A DNA stretch of 64,000 nucleotides from Streptacidiphilus sp. P02-A3a (GCF_014084105.1 NZ_CP048289.1:1559922-1623921), one strand, 5' to 3'. Positions 28,224-37,140 are shown, counted from the stretch's first letter. Notes: generated by a model not told the origin, from the sequence alone. Made by a program: numbers and translations.

Positions 28224-29503
28224 CGACGAATCCCGCCGATCCCGGTCCGCTGACCCCGGACGAGCGCGAGGAGCTGGCCCGGCTCCGGGCCGGGGCCGCC
28301 GCGCGGCGGCCCCGGCACTGGATCCGCTCGTTCTGCTCGGCGGTGCTGATCGTGATCGCCTGCGTGCTGGCGCCGCTCAGCGTCGCCTCGGTCTGGCTCT
28401 CCTCCATCGCCGGGGACACCGACCGCTATGTCGCCACGGTGGCGCCGCTGGCCGCCTCGGTGCCGGTGCAGGACGCGGTCGCCGCCCGGGCCGCGACCGC
28501 GGTGACCCAGCACCTGGACGTCAACCAGCTGCTCCAGCAGGTGGCACCGGGCGACCGGCCGGTGATCAGCAGCGTCATCGGCAAGCTCAGCGGGCCGATC
28601 AACAGCGCCGTCGCCGACCTGGTGCGGTCGCAGACCAAGAACGTGGTCTCCAGCCAGTGGTTCCGGACCTTCTGGGTCCAGGCCAACCGGCAGATCCACA
28701 CCACGGTGGTGAAGGCGCTCACCGGCCAGGGCGGCGGCGCGGTCCAGCTCACCGACGACGCGGTGGTGATCGACCTGGCGCCGGTGATCGACCAGGTGAA
28801 GCAGCGGCTGGTGGCGAGCGGGGTGGGCGTGGCCGCCCGGATCCCGGAGATCCACACGGACATCACCGTGGTCAGCGCGGAGAACATCGGCAAGGCGAAG
28901 ACCGGCTTCCGGCTGCTGCGGATGGTCGGTGACTGGCTGCCGGTGATCGCGGTGCTGCTGGCCGCCGCCGGGGTGCTGCTGGCCGGACGCCGCCGCCGGG
29001 CGCTGGTCGCGACGGCGCTCGGCGCGGCCTTCGCGACGCTGGTGCTGGGCATCGCGCTGGTGGTGTTCCGCGAGGTCTACCTGGACGACCTGCCCGCGAC
29101 CGTGTCCCAGGCGGCGGCGGCCGACATCTACAACACGCTGGTGCGCTTCCTGCGGACGACGGTGCGGACGGTGGTGGTGCTGGGGGTGGCGGTGGCGCTC
29201 GGCGCCTGGCTCAGCGGGCCCGGGCCGCGGGCCTCCCAGGCGCGCGCGGTGTGGACCTCGGGACTGGAGGCGGTGCGGGCCGCGGCCGGACGCGCCGGGC
29301 TGCGGACCGGCCCGGTCGGCCCCTGGGTGCACCGCTACCGCACCTGGCTGACCTGGGCCTTGGTGGCCGCGGCGGCGGTGGCGCTGGCGGTCTGGTCGTA
29401 CCCGACGGCCTGGGTGGTGGTCGGTCTGGCACTGGGGCTGCTGTTCGCGCTGGCGGTGCTCGGCTTCCTGGACGAGGAGGCCGGACCGGCCCCGGGCGGC
29501 TGA
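28220..29503 (+). CDS. Conserved actinobacterial integral membrane protein
   Basis: A 427-residue protein with a cytoplasmic N-terminus. One helix lies near residue 35 (SAVLIVIACVLAPLSVASVWL), then a large extracytoplasmic domain of about 170 residues (DTDRYVATVAPLAASVPVQDAVAARAA...), and several helices cluster in the C-terminal half. The order TM-large outer loop-TM cluster is typical of an uncharacterised Streptomyces family often annotated only as integral membrane protein. It is translationally coupled to the YihY-like gene, suggesting the two work together. No enzymatic motif was seen. Confidence 0.85.
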   Translation: MTTNPADPGPLTPDEREELARLRAGAAARRPRHWIRSFCSAVLIVIACVLAPLSVASVWLSSIAGDTDRYVATVAPLAASVPVQDAVAARAATAVTQHLDVNQLLQQVAPGDRPVISSVIGKLSGPINSAVADLVRSQTKNVVSSQWFRTFWVQANRQIHTTVVKALTGQGGGAVQLTDDAVVIDLAPVIDQVKQRLVASGVGVAARIPEIHTDITVVSAENIGKAKTGFRLLRMVGDWLPVIAVLLAAAGVLLAGRRRRALVATALGAAFATLVLGIALVVFREVYLDDLPATVSQAAAADIYNTLVRFLRTTVRTVVVLGVAVALGAWLSGPGPRASQARAVWTSGLEAVRAAAGRAGLRTGPVGPWVHRYRTWLTWALVAAAAVALAVWSYPTAWVVVGLALGLLFALAVLGFLDEEAGPAPGG

Positions 29504-29540
29504 GCCGGACGGAGCGCCCGTCCGCCCGGTGCCGGACCGA

Positions 29541-29580
29541 GGGCCGGAGGGGGCCGGAGGGGGCCGGAGGGGGCCGGACG
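29541..29580. repeat. 10-bp tandem repeat between convergent genes
   Basis: Three exact GGGCCGGAGG units followed by a fourth with one change (GGGCCGGACG). It lies in the 100-base gap between the membrane protein gene and the convergent tetR gene. Confidence 0.8.
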
Positions 29581-29603
29581 GGCCGGTCGGCCGAAGCCCC
29601 GGG

Positions 29604-30281
29604 TCAGTCCTCGTGCGGCGGGCTCACCCAGCGGCCGACGCCGCGGCGTACCAGCGCGTCGTCGGCCGGGGTGTACCCCAGCTCCCGGGTGATCGCCGGG
29701 CGGAAGCCCGCGAGTTGGACCTCCAGGAACCGCATCCAGGCCTCGGGGGCGATGGTGCCGGTCTCCTCGACCAGGCCGCGCAGCGCCAGCACGGCCAGGT
29801 AGACGTCGGTCAGCGTCAGGTCCGCGCGGACCCGGCCCGCCTCCTGCGCCCGCTCCAGCAGCTTGCGGACGATCGCCCAGTGCTCCTGGCGGCGCGGGTC
29901 GGCACTCGGCAGGTTGCCCTGCCAGAGCCGGGAGAGGCAGCCCTGGTGCGCCGACATCACCTTGCCGGTGAACCAGAGGCACTCCTCCAGGCCGGCGCCG
30001 CTCTCGTCCCGGGCCAGCGTCTGCCTGGTGTGTTCGAGCAGTTCCTCCATCAGCGCGTCGTTCAGCGCCAGGACCAGTGCCTCCTTGGTGGGGAAGCGCC
30101 GATAGAGGGTGCCCATGCCGACCCCGGCACGGCGGGCGATCTCCTCGACCCCGGCCTCCGGGCCGAGTTCGGCGAAGACCTCCCAGGCGGCCCGCAGCAG
30201 CCGTTGGCGGTTCTCCTCGGCGTCGCGTCGCAGTGCCTTGGTGCTACCGGTGGGCGCGGGCCGGGCCGGGTCGTCGGTCAT
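29604..30281 (-). CDS. TetR family repressor of the adjacent efflux pump
   Basis: A 225-residue TetR regulator. The N-terminal HTH (NRQRLLRAAWEVFAELGPEAGVEEIARRAGVGMGTLYRRFPTKEALVLAL) is complete, followed by a helical ligand-binding domain. Its ATG overlaps the stop of the MFS gene (ATGA, 30278-30281), so it is the second gene of that operon. Two palindromes before the MFS gene are the likely operators, giving autoregulated repression released by a pump substrate. Confidence 0.93.
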   Translation of the reverse strand: MTDDPARPAPTGSTKALRRDAEENRQRLLRAAWEVFAELGPEAGVEEIARRAGVGMGTLYRRFPTKEALVLALNDALMEELLEHTRQTLARDESGAGLEECLWFTGKVMSAHQGCLSRLWQGNLPSADPRRQEHWAIVRKLLERAQEAGRVRADLTLTDVYLAVLALRGLVEETGTIAPEAWMRFLEVQLAGFRPAITRELGYTPADDALVRRGVGRWVSPPHED

Positions 30282-31753
30282 ACGGTTTTCGCTTCCTCAC
30301 CCTCGGGCGCGTCCTGGGTGCCCGGAGCCTGCGTGCCGAGGTGCTCCGAGACCGTCTTCCCGGCGCTCTTGCGAGCGGCCGGAATGAGCAGCGCCGCGAC
30401 CGTGGCCAGGACCGCCGCCCCGGCCATCATCCAGAAGGTGGTGGTGTATCCGGACGCCTTGGGCAGCGGGTGCGCGATCGTCACGCCGTTGGCAAGGATA
30501 CTGGCCGCGATGCCGCTGCCGATCGCGCCGCCGATGGTGCGGATGTTGGCGTTCATGCCGCTGGCCACACCGGTCTGCGCGGGCGAGACCGCCTCGACCA
30601 CGATCGAGGACATCGAGGAGAAGGCCAGGCCCATGCCGATGCCCATGACGCTGGACGCGACGTAGATCTCCCAGGCCCGGTCGTCGGCCGTGCCGAGCAG
30701 CACGAACGGGACGATGGTCAGCAGGCTCCCGGCGACCAGCACCATCTTGGAGCCGAAGCGGACCGACAGCGGACCGCTGAGCACACCGAAGATGAACATG
30801 CCGATGGTCATCGGCAGCATGTAGATGCCGGACTGGGTGATGCTCGCGCCGAAGCCGTACCCGGCCAGCTTCTCCGGGGTCTGCACCAGCTGCGGCAGGA
30901 AGGTCATCGTGGTGTACATCACCACGCCGAACAGCAGCGCGACCAGGTTCGCGGTCCACACGGCCGGGATCCGCATCATCCGCATGTCGATCAGCGGGGC
31001 GTCGGAGCGCAGCTCGACCATGATCCACAGCGCGGCGAAGACCACGGTGGCGACGAACAGGCCGATGATCCGGGCGGAGCCCCAGCCCCAGGTCGGGCCC
31101 TCGCTGACGGCCAGCAGCAGCGCCACCAGCCAGCCGGAGAGCAGCAGCGCGGCGCCCCAGCTGATCCGGCCGGGGGTGCGCACCGGGGACTCGGGCACCC
31201 ACAGGAAGGTGGCGACGGTGGCGACACCGGTCATGATCGCGGGGAACCAGAACAGCCAGTGGTAGTCCATGTTGTCGACGATCGGACCGGCCAGCAGCAG
31301 GCCTATGCCGCCGCCGAAGGCGGTGAGCGCGGCGGTGATGCCGACGGCCCCGCGCACCCGCTCCGCGGGGAACTCGTCACGGATGATGCCGAAGGAGATC
31401 GGCAGCACGCCGCCGCCGAGGCCCTGGATCACCCGCGCGACGATCATCAGCGAGATCGAGTTCGACAGGCCCGCCAGCACCGAGCCGCCGGTCAGCGCGA
31501 GCAGCGTGACGATGAGCATCCGCTCCTTGCCGACCATGTCGCCGATGCGGCCGAGGATCGGGGTGGCCACCGAGGCCGACAGCAGGTAGCCGGTCATCAG
31601 CCAGGTCGCGGTGTCCTGGGTGGTGTGCAGGTCCGTCATCAGCGTCGGCAGCACCGGGATGACCATCGACTGGAGCAGGGAGTACGCCGCGACTCCGAGG
31701 AGTAGCACGGCGAAGGTGACGTTGTAGTGCGGACGGGTACTGGTTCGAGCCAT
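30278..31753 (-). CDS. MFS drug efflux transporter (DHA2/EmrB-QacA type)
   Basis: A 491-residue transporter with about fourteen helices. It opens NVTFAVLLLGVAAYSLLQSMVIPVLPTLMTDL and has motif A-like GRIGDMVGKERML and motif C-like GLGGGVLPISFGIIRDEFP, typical of DHA2 multidrug exporters. Extrusion of drugs or an endogenous metabolite is expected. ATG 31753 is chosen; an in-frame GTG at 31771 lies closer to the operator region. It is co-transcribed with the downstream TetR gene. Confidence 0.92.
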   Translation of the reverse strand: MARTSTRPHYNVTFAVLLLGVAAYSLLQSMVIPVLPTLMTDLHTTQDTATWLMTGYLLSASVATPILGRIGDMVGKERMLIVTLLALTGGSVLAGLSNSISLMIVARVIQGLGGGVLPISFGIIRDEFPAERVRGAVGITAALTAFGGGIGLLLAGPIVDNMDYHWLFWFPAIMTGVATVATFLWVPESPVRTPGRISWGAALLLSGWLVALLLAVSEGPTWGWGSARIIGLFVATVVFAALWIMVELRSDAPLIDMRMMRIPAVWTANLVALLFGVVMYTTMTFLPQLVQTPEKLAGYGFGASITQSGIYMLPMTIGMFIFGVLSGPLSVRFGSKMVLVAGSLLTIVPFVLLGTADDRAWEIYVASSVMGIGMGLAFSSMSSIVVEAVSPAQTGVASGMNANIRTIGGAIGSGIAASILANGVTIAHPLPKASGYTTTFWMMAGAAVLATVAALLIPAARKSAGKTVSEHLGTQAPGTQDAPEGEEAKTV

Positions 31754-31784
31754 AAGGATGCGTGTTCCCACCGAAGAGGTTAAC

Positions 31785-31836
31785 CGGAGATTCGACTCCG
31801 CATGCGTACGCTAACATAAGCGGAGATTAAACTCCG
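31785..31836 (-). promoter_or_regulatory. Twin TetR operators upstream of the MFS-TetR operon
   Basis: Two 16-base palindromes: CGGAGATTCGACTCCG at 31785-31800 and CGGAGATTAAACTCCG at 31821-31836, with the same half-site CGGAG and start points 36 bases apart. TATGTT between them on the reverse strand could be the -10 box. Position and symmetry fit binding of the TetR protein encoded in the operon. Confidence 0.75.
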
Positions 31837-31880
31837 TATCGTTTTCGGTGTGATCCGCAGCACTCTGGCCGGAACGCCAA

Positions 31881-31923
31881 CAAGCCTCCAGCAAAGGGCA
31901 GTTGACCCTTTACCGGAGGCTTG
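31881..31923 (-). terminator. Hairpin downstream of the four-monooxygenase operon
   Basis: A long two-part stem: CAAGCCTCC (31881-31889) with GGAGGCTTG (31915-31923), and AAAGGG with CCCTTT inside, separated by matched three-base bulges. It lies about 75 bases after the last monooxygenase stop (31998) on the reverse strand and before the MFS promoter region, so it likely insulates the two units. Confidence 0.7.
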
Positions 31924-31941
31924 CTCGGGCTTTGGCGGCAG

Positions 31942-32003
31942 TTCAGCGCCGCTTCAGTGGTGGTTCAGTGGTGGTTCAGCGCTGGTTCAGTGCCGGTTCA
32001 GCG
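31942..32003. repeat. 11-bp tandem repeat overlapping a stop codon
   Basis: TTCAG recurs exactly every 11 bases at 31942, 31953, 31964, 31975, 31986 and 31997, with a degenerate filler (YGSYGG). The last unit contains the stop codon of the LLM gene ending at 31998. The period is close to one DNA helical turn. Confidence 0.85.
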
Positions 32004-33128
32004 GCGCGCCCACTCCTGCGCCAGCAGCTCGTAGGAGCGGACCCGGTCGGCGTGGCCGTGGGTGATCGTGGTGATCACCAGCTCGTCGGCGCCGGTGGCG
32101 TCCCGCAGCAGCTCCAGCTGGTCCGCCACCTGCGCGGCGGTGCCCACGAACTGGGTGTCCACCCGGTCCGCCACCAGGGCCCGGTCGGCCTCGGTCCAGG
32201 GCAGCGCCCGGGCCTCGTCCGGGGTCGGGAACTGGATCGCGCCCTCGGCGGTGCGGATGCTGCGCACCCACGGGCCGTAGCCGGTGGCCAGCTCCCGCGC
32301 GGTCGCCTCGTCCTCGGCCACCACCACGTCGGCGGAGACCGTGACATAGGGCTGCTCCAGCACCGCCGACGGGCGGAAGGCGGCCCGGTAGCCCTCGGCG
32401 GCCTCCAGCACCGTCCCCGGGCTGACGTGGTAGTTCGCGGCGAACCGCAGCCCGTTGGCACCGGCGACCTCGGCGCTCTCGCCGCCGCTGCTGCCGAGGA
32501 TCCACACCTGCAGGTCCGCGCCCTCGCCGGGCACGATGTGCGCCTCCACGCCGTCCGCCGAGCGGTAGTCGCCGCGCAGCAGCGCCAGGATGTCGCCCAC
32601 CTGCTCGGCGTAGTCCTGCGGCTGCGCGCCTGCCTGCACCAGCAGCTCCTTGTGCAGGGCGAAGCGCGGGGACTTCAGCAGCCCCTCGAAGTTGAACTTC
32701 GGCGGGATCAGCAGCCCGTTCGGGGCCCGGCCGTCCACCACCGGCGTCCCGCCGACCAGGGCGGGCTGGCGCACCGGCGCGGCCGGTCGGCCGCCGGAGC
32801 GGCCGAGGCCGAGGTCCAGCCGCCCCGGGTGCAGGGCGTCGACCAGGCCGAACTCCTCCACCGTGGACAGCGCGGTGCGGTGCCCGAGCTGCACCGCGCC
32901 GGAGCCGATCCGGATGGTCGAGGTGGCCGACGCGGTCAGCGCCAGCACCACCGCCGGGGAGGTCCCGGCGACGCCGGGGTTGAGGTGGTGCTCGGCGAAC
33001 CAGTAGCGGGCGTAGCCGAAGCGTTCCGCCTGCTGGGCGAGGTCGATGGTGTTGCGCAGCGCCTCGGTGGCGTTCGATCCGGAGGAGATCGGCACCAGGT
33101 CGAGGACGGCGAGCGGAGTCGTGCTCAT
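31998..33128 (-). CDS. LLM class flavin-dependent oxidoreductase (alkanal monooxygenase-like, group 1)
   Basis: A 376-residue luciferase-like TIM-barrel monooxygenase using reduced FMN. It begins LAVLDLVPISSGSNATEALRNTIDLAQQAERFGYARYWFAEHH, the hallmark of the group 1 luciferase-like family, with ALHPGRLDLGLGRSGGRP further on. It is the last gene of a four-gene operon of such enzymes. The ribosome site AAGGGG is eight bases before ATG 33128. No flavin reductase is encoded nearby, so FMNH2 must come from elsewhere. The operon leader suggests a role in sulfur scavenging; the substrate is unknown. Confidence 0.9.
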   Translation of the reverse strand: MSTTPLAVLDLVPISSGSNATEALRNTIDLAQQAERFGYARYWFAEHHLNPGVAGTSPAVVLALTASATSTIRIGSGAVQLGHRTALSTVEEFGLVDALHPGRLDLGLGRSGGRPAAPVRQPALVGGTPVVDGRAPNGLLIPPKFNFEGLLKSPRFALHKELLVQAGAQPQDYAEQVGDILALLRGDYRSADGVEAHIVPGEGADLQVWILGSSGGESAEVAGANGLRFAANYHVSPGTVLEAAEGYRAAFRPSAVLEQPYVTVSADVVVAEDEATARELATGYGPWVRSIRTAEGAIQFPTPDEARALPWTEADRALVADRVDTQFVGTAAQVADQLELLRDATGADELVITTITHGHADRVRSYELLAQEWARR

Positions 33129-33166
33129 GAGCGGTACCCCTTTCGGGCAGCTGCCTCGGAGAGGCT

Positions 33167-34249
33167 TCAGGGAGTTGTCGGGACGGGCTCGGCGGGGTCG
33201 ACCGGGGCCCACGGCCACGGCGGGTCCGGGATCTCGCGGCGCAGCACCGGCGCGATCTCCGACTGGAACAGCTCCAGCGAATCCCGGTGCTGACTCTCCG
33301 TCAGGCCGCTTGCCTCGGCCCGGATGTGCTGCACCGTGTGGCCGAACTGCTCGTGGTAGCGGTGCACTTTCTCGATCACCTGCTGCGGACTGCCGATCAG
33401 CGCCGAGCTGCGCTCCACGAAGTCCTCCAGGCTGGTGAACACCGGCTCCAGGCCGTGCTGTTTGAGGAAGCCCAACTGAGCCTCGAACAGCGGCCGGTAG
33501 GCGCTCACCGCCTCCTGCGAGGTGCGCGCCGCGTAGTACCCCGCGCTGCCCGCGCCGACCGCGATCGCCGCCGGGTCGTGGCCGTAGTGCTCCCAGCGCT
33601 CCCGGTAGTAGCGGACGAGTTCGGCGTAGGGCTCGATCGGGTTGGTGACGTTGGCGGAGAACAGCGGGTCGCCGTAGCGGGCCGCCAGGTCCACCGACTC
33701 CCGGCTGGTGGCGCTGCCGTGCCAGACCCGGACCGGCCGTTGCAACGGACGCGGCCACACCTCGGCGTCGTGCAGCGAGGGGCGGAACTTCGCCTCGGCG
33801 GTGACCTTGCCGTTGCGCCAGATCTGCCGGAACAGCTCGTAGCTCTCGGCGTTGCGGTCCCACTGGTCCTCGGGGGTGACCTGGAACAGCTCGCGCTGGG
33901 CCGAGCCGTTGCCCTTGCCGATGATCAGCTCAAGCCGTCCGCCGGAGAGGTGGTCCAGCGTGGCGTAGTCCTCGTAGGCGCGCACCGGGTCCAGCAGGCT
34001 GAGCGTGGTGACCGCGGTGAACAGCCGGATCCGCGAGGTCAGCGCGGCGATGTGGCTGAGCACCACCGGCGGCGAGGAGGAGATGAACGGGCGCTCGTGC
34101 CGCTCGCCGACGCCGAAGCCGTCGAAGCCCAGCTCCTCGGCCAGGACCGCGTTGTCCAGCACCTCGCGGAAGCGCTCGCCGGTCGGCTGGTACTCCCCGG
34201 TGACCGGGTCGGGGAAGTGCGTGATCAGGGTGATCGCCAGGAACTTCAC
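33167..34249 (-). CDS. FMN-dependent luciferase-like monooxygenase, CE1758-like family
   Basis: A 360-residue enzyme starting FLAITLITHFPDPVTGEYQPTGERFREVLDNAVLAEELGFDGFGVGERHE, characteristic of the CE1758 family of putative FMN monooxygenases found with sulfonate/sulfonate-ester genes in corynebacteria. The barrel motif LSGGRLELIIGKGNG is present. GTG 34249 overlaps the stop of the previous gene (GTGA), which fixes the start and indicates translational coupling. It is the third gene of the operon. Confidence 0.9.
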   Translation of the reverse strand: MKFLAITLITHFPDPVTGEYQPTGERFREVLDNAVLAEELGFDGFGVGERHERPFISSSPPVVLSHIAALTSRIRLFTAVTTLSLLDPVRAYEDYATLDHLSGGRLELIIGKGNGSAQRELFQVTPEDQWDRNAESYELFRQIWRNGKVTAEAKFRPSLHDAEVWPRPLQRPVRVWHGSATSRESVDLAARYGDPLFSANVTNPIEPYAELVRYYRERWEHYGHDPAAIAVGAGSAGYYAARTSQEAVSAYRPLFEAQLGFLKQHGLEPVFTSLEDFVERSSALIGSPQQVIEKVHRYHEQFGHTVQHIRAEASGLTESQHRDSLELFQSEIAPVLRREIPDPPWPWAPVDPAEPVPTTP

Positions 34250-35622
34250 GAGGCCACCGCCTCGGCGGCGGCCGCCGGGGTCGGCGTGCCGAGCCCGAGG
34301 TGGTCGCGCAGCGTCTCGCCCTCGTACTCGGTGCGGAACACCCCGCGCTCCTGGAGCAGCGGCACCACCGTGTCGGCGAACTCGTCCAGGCCGGACGGCG
34401 TGATGTGCGGGACCAGGATGAAGCCGTCGCTGGCGTCCTCCTGCACGAACTGGTTGATGGTCTCGGCGACGGTGGCCGGGGTGCCGATGAAGGACTGGCG
34501 TCCGCCGACGGCGGCGATCAGCTCGCGGATGGAGAGCTTCTCCGCCTCGGCCCGCGCCCGCCACTCGTTGGCCAGCTCGATCGGGTCACGGCCGTTGCGG
34601 ACGCTGGCCCGGCCCTTGGCGATGGTGTGCTCGCCGATCAGCGGGTCGATCTCCGGCAGCGGCCCGTCCGGGTCGTAGGCCGAAAGGTCCCGGTTCCACA
34701 CCTGCTCCAGCAGCTTGATCGCGGTCTGCCCGCTGAACTGCTGGAGCCGTACCTCGTGCGCCAGTTCGGCGGCCTCGGCCTCGGTGTCGCCGAGGACGAA
34801 GGTCGCCGCCGGGAGGATCAGCAGCTGGTCGTGGCCGCGGCCGTAGCGGGCCAGTCGGCCCTTGACGTCGGTGTAGAAGGCCTTCCCGGCGTCCAGGGTG
34901 CTGTGCCTGCTGAAGATCGCGTCGGCGGTGGAGGCGGCGAACTCGCGGCCCTCCTCCGAGTCCCCGGCCTGGAAGATCACCGGTCGCCCCTGCGGGCTCC
35001 GCGGGACGTTGAACTGCCCGCCGATGTCGAAGTGATCGTCCTGGTGGCGGAACGAACCGGCGAGCGGGTCGGTCAGGAAGACCCCGGAGTCCTTGTCGGC
35101 GGCGATCTCGTCGCCGCGCCAGGAGTCGAACAGCTCCCAGGCGGTGTCCAGGAACTGCTTGGCCCGCGAGTAGCGCTGCTGCTGCTCCAGGAAGCCGCCG
35201 CGGCGGAAGTTCTCGCCGGTGAAGGCGTCCCAGGAGGTGACCACGTTCCAGGCGGCGCGCCCGGCCGAGAGGTGGTCCAGGCTGGCGAACTGCCGGGCGA
35301 CCTCGTAGGGCTCGTTGAACGTCGAGTTGATGGTGCCGGTCAGTCCGAGCCGGTCGGTGACCGCGGCCAGGGCGGCCAGCACGGTGAACGTGTCCGGGCG
35401 GCCGACCACGTCCAGGTCGTAGATCTCGCCGCCCTGTTCGCGCAGGCGCAGGCCCTCGGCGAGGAACAGGAAGTCGAACTTGGCCCGCTCGGCAGTCTGC
35501 GCGAGGTGAACGAAGGACTCGAACTCGATGTGGCTGCCGGAGCGCGGATCACTCCAGACGGTGGTGTTGTTGACGCCGGGGAAGTGCGCGGCGAGGTGGA
35601 TCTGCTTGACGGGCTTGCTCAT
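34246..35622 (-). CDS. NtaA/DmoA family FMN-dependent monooxygenase
   Basis: A 458-residue monooxygenase of the NtaA/SnaA/DszA(SoxA) type, a family acting on nitrilotriacetate, dimethylsulfide or dibenzothiophene sulfone. It begins QIHLAAHFPGVNNTTVWSDPRSGSHIEFESFVHLAQTAERAKFDFLFLAEGL and has SFNEPYEVARQFASLDHLSAGRAAWNVVTS, both diagnostic. C-terminal TPSGLDEFADTVVPLLQERGVFRTEYEG is the usual end. It is the second gene of the operon and coupled to the third. Sulfur-compound oxidation is inferred from family and leader peptide. Confidence 0.92.
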   Translation of the reverse strand: MSKPVKQIHLAAHFPGVNNTTVWSDPRSGSHIEFESFVHLAQTAERAKFDFLFLAEGLRLREQGGEIYDLDVVGRPDTFTVLAALAAVTDRLGLTGTINSTFNEPYEVARQFASLDHLSAGRAAWNVVTSWDAFTGENFRRGGFLEQQQRYSRAKQFLDTAWELFDSWRGDEIAADKDSGVFLTDPLAGSFRHQDDHFDIGGQFNVPRSPQGRPVIFQAGDSEEGREFAASTADAIFSRHSTLDAGKAFYTDVKGRLARYGRGHDQLLILPAATFVLGDTEAEAAELAHEVRLQQFSGQTAIKLLEQVWNRDLSAYDPDGPLPEIDPLIGEHTIAKGRASVRNGRDPIELANEWRARAEAEKLSIRELIAAVGGRQSFIGTPATVAETINQFVQEDASDGFILVPHITPSGLDEFADTVVPLLQERGVFRTEYEGETLRDHLGLGTPTPAAAAEAVAS

Positions 35623-35644
35623 GGTCGGACAGTCCTTCCGGGCG

Positions 35645-36925
35645 TCAGATAGCGGCGGCGACAGGGGAGTTGGCGTAGCGGTTGGCCGGGCGCGGCAGGC
35701 CCAGCAGGCCGCGCAGGGTGTCCGCCTCGTAGCCGAGCCGGAAGGCGCCGCGCCGTTGCAGCTCCGGCACCAGCCGCCGGGTGATCTGCTCCAGGTCGTC
35801 CGGCAGCGCGCCCGGGCGCAGTCGGAATCCGGTCAGCCCGGCCTGCTGCAACTCCAGCAGCAGATCCGCGAGTTGGGCGGCGGTTCCGGTGAAGATCCGG
35901 GCGTCGCTCTGGAGTTCGGCACCGGCGAGCTGGTCCAGCCGGTCCTTGCGGTCCGCGGCGGCGGCAGCGTCGTCGTCCAGGAACACCACCAGGTCGCCGA
36001 AGACGTGCAGGGTCTCCCCGGCGCGCCCGGCGGCGGCCTGCTCGGCGCGGATCTCGGCGGTGATCTCCCGGGCGTGGGCGGCGTCGCGCGGGGTGACGTA
36101 GCCGACGTCGGTGGCGCGGGCGATCAGCTGGTACGGCACGGTCATGTGGCCGAGCGCGGTGACCAGCGGCTGGCCCTGCGGCGGGCGGGGCGTGATCGAC
36201 GGGCCCTTGACGCTGAAGTACTCGCCCTGGAAGTCGATGTAGTGCAGCTTCTTGCGGTCCACGAAGCGGCCGGTGGCGGTGTCGCGGATCTCCGCGTCGT
36301 CCTCCCAGCTGTCCCAGAGCCGGCGCAGCACCTCGACGTAGTCGGCGGCCTCGTCGAAGCGGGCGGTGATCGCCTGCTGGAACTCGGGGGAGGCGAACCC
36401 GGCCGCGTCGGTCGGCAGCGGCGGGAACTCGCGGCGGCCGAAGTGCGCGGTCTCGTCCGGGCGGCCGGAGATCTGCACCCGGATCCCGGCCCGGCCGCCG
36501 CTGACGTAGTCGAGGGTGGCGATGGCCTTCGACAGGTGGAACGGCTCGGTGTGGGTGGCGATGGCGGTCGGCACCAGGCCGATCCGGCGGCTCAGCGGCG
36601 CGATCCGCGCGGCGATCAGCACCGCGTCGAGCCGTCCGCGCACCTGGTCGGTACGGTCGTCCGGGCCCTGGAGGGGCTGCGTGGACTGGAGGCTGAGCGA
36701 GTCCTCGATGGTGACGAAGTCCAGCAGTCCGCGCTCGGCCTCGGCGACCAGGTCGCTCCAGTAGCGAGCGGTGAGCAGTTCGGCCGGGCGGGCGCGGGGT
36801 TCGCGCCAGGCGGCCGGGTGCCAGCCGGCGCCGTCGAGGGCGACGGCGAGGTGCAGCGGCGCGGCGGGGGAGCCTTCGACGTCGGCGGCGTCGTCGGCGG
36901 CGGGCGATATGGGGGAGGAGGGCAT
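35645..36925 (-). CDS. LLM class flavin-dependent oxidoreductase (first gene of operon)
   Basis: A 426-residue luciferase-like protein. The core shows DFVTIEDSLSLQST, RIGLVPTAIATHTEPFHLSKAIATLDYVSGGRAGIRVQISG and ITPRPPQGQPLVTALGH, typical barrel and FMN-site regions. The C-terminus (RRLVPELQRRGAFRLGYEADTLRGLLGL) resembles the NtaA subgroup. ATG 36925 is used; a GTG at 36955 is an alternative. It is followed 22 bases later by the NtaA-like gene. A leader peptide gene lies 236 bases upstream. Confidence 0.9.
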   Translation of the reverse strand: MPSSPISPAADDAADVEGSPAAPLHLAVALDGAGWHPAAWREPRARPAELLTARYWSDLVAEAERGLLDFVTIEDSLSLQSTQPLQGPDDRTDQVRGRLDAVLIAARIAPLSRRIGLVPTAIATHTEPFHLSKAIATLDYVSGGRAGIRVQISGRPDETAHFGRREFPPLPTDAAGFASPEFQQAITARFDEAADYVEVLRRLWDSWEDDAEIRDTATGRFVDRKKLHYIDFQGEYFSVKGPSITPRPPQGQPLVTALGHMTVPYQLIARATDVGYVTPRDAAHAREITAEIRAEQAAAGRAGETLHVFGDLVVFLDDDAAAAADRKDRLDQLAGAELQSDARIFTGTAAQLADLLLELQQAGLTGFRLRPGALPDDLEQITRRLVPELQRRGAFRLGYEADTLRGLLGLPRPANRYANSPVAAAI

Positions 36926-37125
36926 GACAGATTCGCTCTCTACTCGGCTGCGCACGTGCTGACGACGTCCGCAGCCCCGGAGTGGGTGAGGCTGACAGTG
37001 CTGGCGCTGATCTGGCGCTGGGGAGCGGGCCGGGGCGGCGGACCGGTTCTGGGTCGGTCGGGGGTGTGCCTGCGGCGGACGCCTACGGATGCGGTGCGGG
37101 ACGCTGCCGCTGGACCGCTGAGGGG

Positions 37126-37140
37126 GACCGGTTTCCGGTC
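37126..37140 (-). promoter_or_regulatory. Hairpin between the leader peptide and the LLM operon
   Basis: GACCGG-TTT-CCGGTC is a perfect 6-bp stem starting 22 bases after the leader-peptide stop on the reverse strand. It is a candidate part of an attenuator or an element exposed when ribosomes stall in the leader. Confidence 0.45.
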
